The notes below the pieces were generated by a model, which worked only from the letters and a program-made list of their open reading frames with translations, was not told the origin of the DNA and made no database searches. A DNA stretch of 61,307 nucleotides from CAYONP01 sp964405335 (lineage in GTDB: Bacteria; Armatimonadota; UBA10988): positions 1-61,307 of the forward strand of contig CAYONP010000025.1 of the NCBI GenBank assembly GCA_964405335.1. The letters are read 5' to 3'. Within the stretch, counting starts at the first letter, position 1, and every line of letters begins with the position of its first letter. Made by a program: the position numbers and the translations under genes. This document shows positions 35,307 to 42,606 of this stretch, in pieces.

Positions 35307-35744
35307 ATGCGACGCAGACTGCCACTGAAGTGGGTGCGGGCCGGCGCGCTTGCGCTGCTGGCGGCCGCGGCCTGGGGGCTCGGTGCGCGTCGGGGCATGG
35401 CGGGCAACGCGCTGATGGTCATTCAGCCCTACCGCTTCGCCGGCACGTGGGTGTTCGACGACCCGAGCCGGGGGCTGCTCCGCGAGCCGTTCGTCGCCGG
35501 TGTGCCGGCGATGATCGATGCGCTGGTGGCCGACATCCCCGACGCCGAGCACGGGTTCCGCCTGCTCTTCTCGGCCGCGCCGTTCCCCGGTGCCACACAC
35601 ACGCTAGTTTGGCGTCACGGCGATGCGAGCGGCAACTGGTACTGGTGCGAGACGCTGCAGCAGGAGGGCTGGCTCTGCCCCGGCCTTTTCCGCTATTACC
35701 CGCGGGCGCCGAGGGAGATCCACGTCCGGGCCGAGCCGCGGTAG
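35307..35744 (+). CDS. DUF6717-family exported protein
   Basis: Small 145-residue protein with an N-terminal signal or anchor (GALALLAAAAWGLG). The mature part carries the family pattern MVIQPYRFAGTWVFDDPSRG, REPFVAGVPAMIDALVADIP, FRLLFSAAPFPGA and GNWYWCETLQQEGWLCPGLF. The family is found mainly in free-living bacteria and has no known function. It lies between GH127 and the second PhyH gene. Confidence 0.8.
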   Translation: MRRRLPLKWVRAGALALLAAAAWGLGARRGMAGNALMVIQPYRFAGTWVFDDPSRGLLREPFVAGVPAMIDALVADIPDAEHGFRLLFSAAPFPGATHTLVWRHGDASGNWYWCETLQQEGWLCPGLFRYYPRAPREIHVRAEPR

Positions 35745-35827
35745 GCCGCCCGACCGGTCGATCCCCTGATCTCCCGGCGGCGTTGCGTCAGAATGCTCTC
35801 GGGCCGCGCGGCGGCGAGGGCAGAGCG

Positions 35828-36676
35828 ATGCAACTGACGCAAGCACAGATCGACGGCTACCACCACGACGGCTTCCTGGTGGTCGAGGGGCTGGTCACGC
35901 CCGAGGAGGTGGCCGCGCTGCGCGACGACGCGGCGAGGATCTGCCGCGGCGAGTACCCAAGCGAGAACCTGCCGCACCGGCCCGAGCTGAGCGACGACGA
36001 GGCGATCCGGCAGTACCTCTGCCTGCACATGGTCCACCGGGTCAGCCCGGTGATGCTCGAACTCGGCGTCAAGCACCGCGGCATGGCCGAGGTGATGAGC
36101 CAGATCGTCGCGCCGAACGTGAAGTGCATGCAGTCGATGCTGTTTCTCAAGCCGCCGCGGTTCCCCGGCCAGGCCTGGCACCAGGACGAGATCTACATCC
36201 CCACCCGCGACCGCAGCCTGTGCGGCGGGTGGATCGCGCTCGACGACGCGGCGATCGAGAACGGCTGCCTGTGGGTGCTGCCCGGCTCGCACCGCAGCGG
36301 CTATCTCTACCCACAGCGGCCGCATCAGAATCCGGCCGAGTTCGACTTCGCCCCCGAAAGCTACGGCTTCGACGACGGCGACGAGGTCCCGGTCGAGTGC
36401 CCGGCCGGCTCGGTGGTTTTCTTCCACGGTTACCTGCTGCACCGCTCGCGCAAGAACCGCAGTGACAAGTACCGGCGGGTGCTGGTCAACCACTACATGA
36501 ACGCCAACTCGCTGCTGCCCTGGCATCCACCAGGCGAGGGCGAGCGCATGGCCACGGCCGACTACCGCGGCGTGATCATGGTCGCCGGCGAGGACGCCTA
36601 TGCCTGGAAAGGCTACCGCGAAGAGACCGGCGTGCACGTGCGGACGTTCGACCCGGTGGCGTTGGAGGCCGAGTAG
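35828..36676 (+). CDS. Phytanoyl-CoA dioxygenase (PhyH)-like oxygenase, second paralogue
   Basis: Product of 282 residues with the iron-binding triad His118-Gln-Asp120 (QAWHQDEIYIPTRD) and His205 (FFHGYLLHRSRKNRS). Landmarks include MQLTQAQIDGYHHDGFLVVE, MLFLKPPRFPG, ENGCLWVLPGSHRSGYLYPQ and YRRVLVNHYMNANSLLPW. It is cytosolic. The two PhyH proteins of this window align only in general pattern, so they are not recent duplicates. A closer relative left a 100-bp C-terminal remnant at 37436-37535. Confidence 0.92.
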   Translation: MQLTQAQIDGYHHDGFLVVEGLVTPEEVAALRDDAARICRGEYPSENLPHRPELSDDEAIRQYLCLHMVHRVSPVMLELGVKHRGMAEVMSQIVAPNVKCMQSMLFLKPPRFPGQAWHQDEIYIPTRDRSLCGGWIALDDAAIENGCLWVLPGSHRSGYLYPQRPHQNPAEFDFAPESYGFDDGDEVPVECPAGSVVFFHGYLLHRSRKNRSDKYRRVLVNHYMNANSLLPWHPPGEGERMATADYRGVIMVAGEDAYAWKGYREETGVHVRTFDPVALEAE

Positions 36677-36720
36677 CCTCGCGGTGCCTCGATCGGGTAT
36701 GATTCCGTAGCGAGACGAAC

Positions 36721-36951
36721 ATGCCGAGGGCAATCCGCGACTTCGCCAGAGTCGACGACCAGGGCCGGCTCGCGGTCGAGTACGACGGCTTGCCACCCGG
36801 GGCGCCGGCGGAAGTGATCGTCCTGCTCGACAGCGGCGAGCCGACCGGCGTCGACCTCACCGAGTACTTCGGCAGCGTTCAAGGCTGCTTCCGTTCGGGT
36901 GAAGAGGCCGATCGGTTCCTCAGCGCCGGGCGTGATGAATGGTCCGCCTGA
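36721..36951 (+). CDS. Antitoxin of a PIN toxin-antitoxin module
   Basis: Product of 76 residues. The N-terminal part (ARVDDQGRLAVEYDGLPPGA) is beta-rich and could be an AbrB-like DNA-binding fold, and the end (FRSGEEADRFLSAGRDEW) is a typical charged toxin-binding helix. It overlaps the following PIN gene by 13 bases. The fold class is uncertain. Confidence 0.75.
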   Translation: MPRAIRDFARVDDQGRLAVEYDGLPPGAPAEVIVLLDSGEPTGVDLTEYFGSVQGCFRSGEEADRFLSAGRDEWSA

Positions 36952-37382
36952 GCGACCTGGCCGGGCAGTCGGTCTACCTCGACACCAACGTGTTCATCTA
37001 TGCCCTGGAAGGTCAGCCGCCCTGGGCCGCGGTCGCGCAGCAGATCCTGACCAATGTCCAATCCGGCGCTCTGCTCGGAGTGACCAGCGAACTCACCTTG
37101 GCAGAGTGTCTGGTCCGGCCGCTGCAACTCGGCCAGACCGGCAACGTGGCGATCTACGAGACAGCACTTCGGACGACGCGCAGCCTGCGCGTTGTCGCCG
37201 TCACGCGGTCTGTGCTGGTCGCGGCCGCCGGCATCCGCGCATCGGTTGGTGTGCGCATGCCCGATGCGATTCACCTCGCCACCGCCGCCCAGGCCAACTG
37301 CAGTGCGCTGATTTCGAACGTCGTGCGGATGGTGGTCCAGGCTGTCATTCCGGCACACCTGTTGGCCGACGTCACGCCGTGA
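36939..37382 (+). CDS. PIN-domain toxin with altered fourth acidic position
   Basis: Product of 147 residues. The first three PIN acids are present: SVYLDTNVFIYALEG (Asp), LTLAECLVRPL (Glu) and RMPDAIHLATAAQ (Asp). The usual fourth position, Thr-Asn-Asp in many homologues, reads ALISNVVRM, so the acidic residue is replaced by Val. This may lower or abolish nuclease activity. It is co-translated with the antitoxin. Confidence 0.88.
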   Translation: MVRLSDLAGQSVYLDTNVFIYALEGQPPWAAVAQQILTNVQSGALLGVTSELTLAECLVRPLQLGQTGNVAIYETALRTTRSLRVVAVTRSVLVAAAGIRASVGVRMPDAIHLATAAQANCSALISNVVRMVVQAVIPAHLLADVTP

Positions 37383-37435
37383 GCTGTTGACTCGCCTGGG
37401 TCCAGGATGAGTGCAAGATCTGACCGGCGCTTGCT

Positions 37436-37535
37436 GTCGCCGGCGGAGACCCGGACGCCTGGAGAGGCCACTGCGAAGAGACCGGCGTGCAGGTGCGGAC
37501 GTTCGACCCGGTGGCGTTGCAGGCCGAGTAGCCTC
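37436..37535 (+). pseudogene. C-terminal remnant of a PhyH paralogue
   Basis: These 100 bases align without gaps to 36581-36680, the 3' end of the PhyH gene, at about 85% identity by eye and in the same frame. They encode VAGGDPDAWRGHCEETGVQV and onward to the stop, compared with VAGEDAYAWKGYREETGVHV in the intact gene. A stop at 37421 closes the frame upstream, so only about 33 codons remain. Several differences are codon-sized, as in an older paralogue rather than a fresh duplication. Confidence 0.8.
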
Positions 37536-37707
37536 CGAGCCCATAGGCGTTAGTTTATCGTTGACATCGGCGGATGGTGCCACTGGCGGCTTGTCCGCCA
37601 GTGCTGTCCAGCGGCTCGTCGGCGGCACTGGCGGGCAAGCCGCCAGTGGCACCGAGAGGCGGCCTTGGGGCTCAAAGTGAACGCCTGCGGCCTCCGAGCC
37701 CTGAGCC
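37536..37707. repeat. Composite inverted repeat downstream of ftsK
   Basis: No gene. The 78-bp element 37576-37653 has perfect 14-bp outer arms (GGTGCCACTGGCGG and its complement). Each arm also folds on itself, as CACTGGCGG-CTTGT-CCGCCAGTG on the left and CACTGGCGG-GCAAG-CCGCCAGTG on the right. It has the same two-hairpin architecture as the GTAGG-bounded elements but different end words. Confidence 0.85.
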
Positions 37708-39948
37708 CTACGCCTCCGCCGGCGGCTCGTGGCTGTGCTCGAGCGGCCGCAGCGGGCCGCCGGCCAGCAGCTCGCGCGGCTTGCTGCCGCGCGCCGGGCC
37801 GACGATGCCGTGGGCGTGCATCTGGTCGACAATCCGTCCGGCGCGGTTGTAGCCGATGCCGAAGTTGCGCTGCAGTCGCGAGGTCGAGCACTCGCCCTCG
37901 CGGCGGGCAAACTCGACGCAGTCCCAGAACAGCTCGTCCACATCCAGGTCGGCCGCGTCGCCGCTCGTTGGCCCGCCCTCGTCATCGGCCGAGACCGGCT
38001 GGATGATGCTCTCGAGCGGCTCATACTCGAGCGTGCTGGGCAGCTCGCGCAGGTACTCGACCAGCGCGTTGACCTGCGCCTCGTCGACAAAGGCGCCCTG
38101 GATGCGCTGCGGCTTGCCGCCGTCAATCGGGCTGTAGAGCATGTCGCCGCGGCCGATCAGGTTCTCGGCGCCGACCGTGTCGAGGATCACCCGGCTGTCG
38201 ACTTGCTGGGCCACGGCAAAGGCCAGCCGCGTGCCGATGTTCGCCTTGATGGCGCCTGTGACGATGTTGACCGACGGCCGCTGCGTGGCGACGACCAGGT
38301 GGATGCCCGTGGCGCGGGCGAGCTGCGCGATGCGGCAGATGCTCGCCTCGACCTCGGCGCGGGCGAGCATCATCAGCTCGGCCAGCTCGTCGATGATGAT
38401 CACGATGTAGGGCATGCGCTCGTCGTCGTCGACCTGCTGGTTGTAGCTGGCGACGTTGCGCACGCCCAGCTCGTGCAGGCGGTCGTAGCGCGCCATCATC
38501 TCGCGGATCGCGCCGCGGAGCAGGTCGGCGGCGTCCTGCGGGTCGGTCACCACCGGCCGGTCGAGGTGCGGGATGCCGTCATAGAGCGACAGCTCGACGC
38601 GCTTCGGGTCGATCATCAACAGCCGCAGCTCGCGCGGGGTGAGGCGGTAGAGTAGGCTGATGATCAGGCAGTTGAGGCAGACGCTCTTGCCCGAGTTGGT
38701 GATCCCGGCGACCAGCATGTGCGGCATGCGGGTCAACTCGGCGATCTTCAGTTGGCCGGCGATGTCTTTGCCGACCACGAACGGCAGCGGCCCGGGCGCG
38801 TGCTGGAACTGCTTCGAGCCGAGCACATCGAACAGGTGCACCGTCTCGCGGATCTGGTTCGGCACCTCGATGCCGATCACCCCCTTGCCCGGCACCGGGG
38901 CCTCGATCCGGATGCCCGACGAGGCGAGCGCATAGGCGATGTCGTCGGTCAGGTTGCCGACCTTGTTGACCCGGATGCCCGGCGCCAGCTCCAGCTCGTA
39001 GCGGGTGACCGTCGGGCCGACCTCCGTGTTGACCACCCGGGCGGTGATGTTGAAGCTGGCCAGCGTCTCCTCGAGCCGGGCCGAGTTGGCCTCGATCTCG
39101 GCGGTGCGGTCGGGCACCGGCGGCGTGGCCGGCGGCTCGACCAGTGACAGCGGCGGCAGCGGGAAGCGCGTCTCGTCGGGCGGCGGCGGCGGCGTGGCGG
39201 CGTCGACGCCGGGCAGCGAGAGTTGGTCGGTCGAGCTCACTCGGCGCGGGCGGCGGGCGGACTCGACCACCGGCATCGCGGGCCAGTCGTCGACCGTGGC
39301 GACCGGCTCGGGCTCCGGCTCTGCCGCGGGCGGCTGCTCGCGGGGCTCGGCTCTGGGTCGTGCGGCGCGGCGCGGCTTGGGCGCCGGTTTGGCCGCCCGC
39401 GCGGTTGCTTCCCAGCGTTCCATCCAGGTGCCGAGCAGCTCGGCGCCGGTGCGGCCCGAGGCGAGCAGGATGCCGGCGACGGCCATGATCAGCAGCACAA
39501 TCGGTGTGCCGACCTGGCCGAGCAAGCTGTGCAGCAGCCAGATCAGCGCGGCGCCGACGTATCCGCCGTAAAGCGCCGGCGGGTGGAGCAGGCCGTCGCC
39601 GGCGGCCGTCGGCGCAAAGGCCTCGCCGGCTGGCACGCGGAGGTGGCAGATCGCGCAGGCGACGACGATTAGCAGCGCGATGCCGCCGGTCACCGCGGGC
39701 GACGGCGCCGCCTCGCGCCGGCCCAGCGCGCGGGCGCCGAGGAGGAGCAGGATCAGCGGCACGCTGGCGGCGACCTTGCCCAGCCCGGTTTCGAGCTGGG
39801 TGACGAACCATGCGAGCAGGAAGCCGCTGCCCGACAGGTACATCCCGGCGAGCAGCAGCAACGCGGCGCCGATCAGGTTGAGACCGACCAGATCGGGTCG
39901 CCAGCGGGCGGCCGGCTCCTTGGCGCGGCGGACGGCGCGGCGCGGCAT
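37708..39948 (-). CDS. ftsK: DNA translocase FtsK/SpoIIIE
   Basis: Septal ATP-driven DNA pump that clears chromosome dimers and termini. The 746-residue product has an N-terminal part with four to five membrane helices (about 20-165), a Pro-rich linker (185-280), the alpha/beta motor and the gamma domain. Walker A is AGITNSGKS (about 414-422), and Walker B is IVIIIDELAELMM (about 514-526). GIHLVVATQRPSVNIVTG and TVGAENLIGRGDMLY are motor signatures. The end RREGECSTSRLQRNFGIGYN to MHAHGIVGPARGSKPRE is the winged-helix gamma domain that reads KOPS. GAGGT lies about 5 bases before ATG 39948. It is divergent from the BlaI-type gene. Confidence 0.95.
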   Translation of the reverse strand: MPRRAVRRAKEPAARWRPDLVGLNLIGAALLLLAGMYLSGSGFLLAWFVTQLETGLGKVAASVPLILLLLGARALGRREAAPSPAVTGGIALLIVVACAICHLRVPAGEAFAPTAAGDGLLHPPALYGGYVGAALIWLLHSLLGQVGTPIVLLIMAVAGILLASGRTGAELLGTWMERWEATARAAKPAPKPRRAARPRAEPREQPPAAEPEPEPVATVDDWPAMPVVESARRPRRVSSTDQLSLPGVDAATPPPPPDETRFPLPPLSLVEPPATPPVPDRTAEIEANSARLEETLASFNITARVVNTEVGPTVTRYELELAPGIRVNKVGNLTDDIAYALASSGIRIEAPVPGKGVIGIEVPNQIRETVHLFDVLGSKQFQHAPGPLPFVVGKDIAGQLKIAELTRMPHMLVAGITNSGKSVCLNCLIISLLYRLTPRELRLLMIDPKRVELSLYDGIPHLDRPVVTDPQDAADLLRGAIREMMARYDRLHELGVRNVASYNQQVDDDERMPYIVIIIDELAELMMLARAEVEASICRIAQLARATGIHLVVATQRPSVNIVTGAIKANIGTRLAFAVAQQVDSRVILDTVGAENLIGRGDMLYSPIDGGKPQRIQGAFVDEAQVNALVEYLRELPSTLEYEPLESIIQPVSADDEGGPTSGDAADLDVDELFWDCVEFARREGECSTSRLQRNFGIGYNRAGRIVDQMHAHGIVGPARGSKPRELLAGGPLRPLEHSHEPPAEA

Positions 39949-40170
39949 GTGGACCTCGTCTTACCAGCCGGCATCGGCTCCCGGTCGTGCCGCCGTCGCG
40001 GGTGCCCCGTCAACGGTCGCGCTGGGCCGGTCGGCGCATTGCGATGCGCCGCTACAAACGCCGCATCGCGCCGCGGCTCGGTGCCGGATGATGTGAGTCG
40101 ATTCGACACCTCGGCGCGGCGAAGGTTGATCGGCCCCGCGGCGCACGCTAGAATCGGCCCGAGAAGCGGC
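39949..40170. other. ftsK / BlaI-type divergent promoter region
   Basis: A single hairpin unit CGGCGCATTGCGATGCGCCG followed by CTAC lies at 40032-40055. It is the same right arm that occurs twice at 40.9-41.1 kb, but here without a left partner. No TACA...TGTA operator of the classical BlaI type could be found by eye. Confidence 0.5.
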
Positions 40171-40554
40171 GTGCGCAAGCTATCCCGGCGCGAGCGCGAG
40201 GTGCTCGCCTATATCGCCCGCTCTGGCCCGGTCACGGTCGGCGAGGCCGTCGTCGGCTGGGGCCAGCCGCGCGGCCTGGCGCGCAGCACGGTGCAGACCT
40301 ACCTCGAGCGGCTGCGGCTGAAGGGCGCCCTGGCGCGGAGCGATATCGACAACCTCCTCTGCTACGCGGTCACCGTGCGGCGCGAGGAGCTGCTCGCCGA
40401 GCTGGTCGACGAGTTCGTGGGCGACACGCTCGGCGGCGATCCGCAGCCGTTGCTGGCCCACCTGCGCGACCGGGCCGAGCTGAGCGCCGACGACCTGGCC
40501 GTGCTGCGCGGCATCGTCGACGCCCACGCCGCGCGGGAGCGAACCACGCCGTGA
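40171..40554 (+). CDS. BlaI/MecI/CopY-type transcriptional repressor
   Basis: Winged-helix regulator of 127 residues: KLSRREREVLAYIARSGPVT, then GLARSTVQTYLERLRLKGAL (recognition helix and wing) and a C-terminal dimerisation region (VRREELLAELVDEFVGD). Relatives repress beta-lactamase, copper or other stress genes and are usually released by a BlaR1-type membrane protease. No BlaR1/M56 gene is adjacent. The GTG start at 40171 is supported by the conserved N terminus. Its stop overlaps the next start as GTGA. Confidence 0.85.
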   Translation: MRKLSRREREVLAYIARSGPVTVGEAVVGWGQPRGLARSTVQTYLERLRLKGALARSDIDNLLCYAVTVRREELLAELVDEFVGDTLGGDPQPLLAHLRDRAELSADDLAVLRGIVDAHAARERTTP

Positions 40555-40832
40555 ACCGCCGACTCATGGTCCAGCTCCTGCTGCTCGTCGCCGTCGTGGC
40601 GGCGATGCTGGTTTGGTTCTGCTCGACCGGCGCGAGTGAGCAGAAGGCGGCCCCAGTCGAGTCCGCACCGCCGCCGATGCAGTCGGCGCCGCTGCGCGAC
40701 ACCGCACCAGCGCCCGAGCCCGAGCCGCTCGAGGCGGGTGAGCCGCCGTCCGTCGGTGCGCCGCCACCCCCGCCGCCCGAGCCGCCGGGAGACGAGCCGC
40801 CGGAGGATTTCATCTACGTGCCGACGCGGTGA
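40551..40832 (+). CDS. Small membrane-anchored proline-rich protein
   Basis: Product of 93 residues: a single N-terminal hydrophobic segment (LMVQLLLLVAVVAAMLVWF) followed by a disordered Pro/Glu-rich tail ending EPPEDFIYVPTR. It is translationally coupled to the BlaI-type repressor gene. No homology is recognised. The anchor-plus-Pro-rich layout could serve as a spacer or a protease-sensitive anchor. Confidence 0.6.
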   Translation: MNRRLMVQLLLLVAVVAAMLVWFCSTGASEQKAAPVESAPPPMQSAPLRDTAPAPEPEPLEAGEPPSVGAPPPPPPEPPGDEPPEDFIYVPTR

Positions 40833-41109
40833 GCGGCCGTCGTCCTGTCGGACGTTATGCCATTGCACCACTTTTCATGTGATACAAACACGTACGATGT
40901 AGGGGCGCATGGCAATGCGCCCATTCGGCCACGCCTGGCCAACGATCCATCGGCGCATTGCGATGCGCCGCTACGGTTGACCGTATCTTGTGTGAAGAGG
41001 CACTGAATGATGTAGGGGCGCATGGCAATGCGCCCGTTTTGATCCGCGTGGTCGATGGCCGGTCGGCGCATTGCGATGCGCCGCTACGGCCGCGCCGTGG
41101 GTCTCGGGC
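40833..41109. repeat. Two 76-bp composite inverted repeats
   Basis: No gene. Two elements of identical length lie at 40899-40974 and 41012-41087. Both start GTAGGGGCGCATGGCAATGC and end with CGGCGCATTGCGATGCGCCG plus CTAC. The 28-bp spacers between the hairpin arms are unrelated. Conserved arms with a free spacer are what two REP units in inverted orientation would give (a BIME-like pair). Confidence 0.9.
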
Positions 41110-42543
41110 CTACCCTTTGTCACGTTTGTACGACTCTGCCGCCAGCCGGTCGCACTCGGCCTGGAGATCCGGGTCTGCCCGCTCGGCCAGGCGGCGGCCG
41201 AGGTCGGCCAGCGCGCGGTCCGGACGCGGCAGTGGGAAGCGCAGTAGCTGGTTCTGTCGCAGGTAGGGGAAGAGCGCTTCATCGCCGCCGCAGGCCGCTC
41301 GGAACCAGAAAGCCGCCGACTCGGAGTTGAGCAGCGCGGCGAGCCAGTCCAGGTCGAGCCCCAGCCGGCGCGGCTGGACCACGTAGAGCGTGTTGAGGCA
41401 CCAGGCGCCGTGGTGATCGACCGCCGCGATGGGCCGCGCGGCGACGCGGCGGACGAGCAGTTTCGGTCGCGCGGCAAACAGCGCCGGCTGCTTGAGCTCC
41501 GCCGGCGCCAGCCGCGCGAGCGTGAGCCGGCCGCGCGGCTCGGCGCGGAACGGACCGACGTCCTCGCCGCGCAGCAGTGGCGGGCCGGTCGGCTCGCCGC
41601 GCAGCGCCGCATGTTGCTTGCCGATCTCGAGCCCGCGCCGCACCTCGGCGATCGCCCCCAGCCGCCACGGCGCGGCCTCGAGCCGCTCCAGTCGCTCGAG
41701 TTCGGCGGCGCACAGCCCGATCGGCAGCGCCTCGCCCGGCGGCCGCGCGGGCATCTCCGTCAGCGGCTCGAACCGCCCGGTGACGAACCGAGCGAAGCGG
41801 ATGGTCTCCGGCCTCGCACCGCGCTCGGCGATCAGCCCAATGGTCTCGACCTCGGCGCCGGCCCGCCAGCGGCCGAAGTCGATCACCTCGCGCACGCCGC
41901 CCAGCTCGCCGATCAGCCGCCGCATCGGCGCCGCCTGCTGGTTGACCAGCGCCGGGCGGGGCAGCACATAGGCCAGTCGGCCGCCGTCGTGCAACAGCTC
42001 GAGCGCGCGCTCGACAAACAGCATGTAGGCGTCCCACTGCCCGCGGGCCAGGCGGTAGCGCTCGCGCAGCGCGCCGGCCCGGCCGGCCAGCTCGCCGCGC
42101 TTGACGCTCAGGTAGGGCGGGTTGCCGAGCACCAGGTCGACCCCGCCGCCGGCGCCGTGCTCGGCCAGCAGCCGTTCGAGGTCGTCGCCGAGCAGCGCGT
42201 CGCCTGGCCGGATGCCGGTCACCTGGCGGAGCGGAATGCCGGCCCAGCGGGCGACGTCGGCCCGCGCCCGGGCCGCGGCGTCGGGGTCGATCTCGAGACC
42301 GAGCAGTCCGCGTGCCACGGCGGCGCGATCATGGTGCGCGGCCAGCCGCTCGGCCGCGGCGAGGAGAAAGACGCCATCGCCGCAGGCCGGGTCGAGCACG
42401 CGGCCGCCCGGCCGCAGCGCCCGCTCGGTCAGCGCCGCGGCGATCTGTTCGGGGGTGTAGAAGGCCCCGCCGGCGCGCCGCCGCGGGCCGCGCTGCGTGG
42501 CGCGACACGGCTGCGCGGGCGCCGCCCCGGCCGGGTCGCTCAT
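41110..42543 (-). CDS. N6-adenine DNA methyltransferase, TaqI/Eco57I-like
   Basis: SAM-dependent adenine methyltransferase of 477 residues. Motif I is DPACGDGVFLL (about 51-61), preceded by GAFYTPEQIAAAL. The catalytic motif IV is NPPYLS (141-146), and LELLHDGGRLAYVLPRPALV follows. The C-terminal half resembles a TaqI-type target-recognition domain (SESAAFWFRAACGGDEALFP). Such proteins act in restriction-modification or as orphans. No endonuclease gene is adjacent and the protein shows no fused nuclease motif. ATG 42543 has GGAG 7 bases upstream. Confidence 0.9.
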   Translation of the reverse strand: MSDPAGAAPAQPCRATQRGPRRRAGGAFYTPEQIAAALTERALRPGGRVLDPACGDGVFLLAAAERLAAHHDRAAVARGLLGLEIDPDAAARARADVARWAGIPLRQVTGIRPGDALLGDDLERLLAEHGAGGGVDLVLGNPPYLSVKRGELAGRAGALRERYRLARGQWDAYMLFVERALELLHDGGRLAYVLPRPALVNQQAAPMRRLIGELGGVREVIDFGRWRAGAEVETIGLIAERGARPETIRFARFVTGRFEPLTEMPARPPGEALPIGLCAAELERLERLEAAPWRLGAIAEVRRGLEIGKQHAALRGEPTGPPLLRGEDVGPFRAEPRGRLTLARLAPAELKQPALFAARPKLLVRRVAARPIAAVDHHGAWCLNTLYVVQPRRLGLDLDWLAALLNSESAAFWFRAACGGDEALFPYLRQNQLLRFPLPRPDRALADLGRRLAERADPDLQAECDRLAAESYKRDKG

Positions 42544-42606
42544 GCTCGGCTCCGCAGCAGGGGACATCGGCGGCGCGGCCAAGTTTCGGCCCGGCGGGAG
42601 GCTCGC

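Noticed and set aside
37411..37680. A small plus-strand frame downstream of the toxin gene
   Set aside because: It runs out of frame across the PhyH remnant and the hairpin element and has low-complexity Arg/Pro/Gly sequence.
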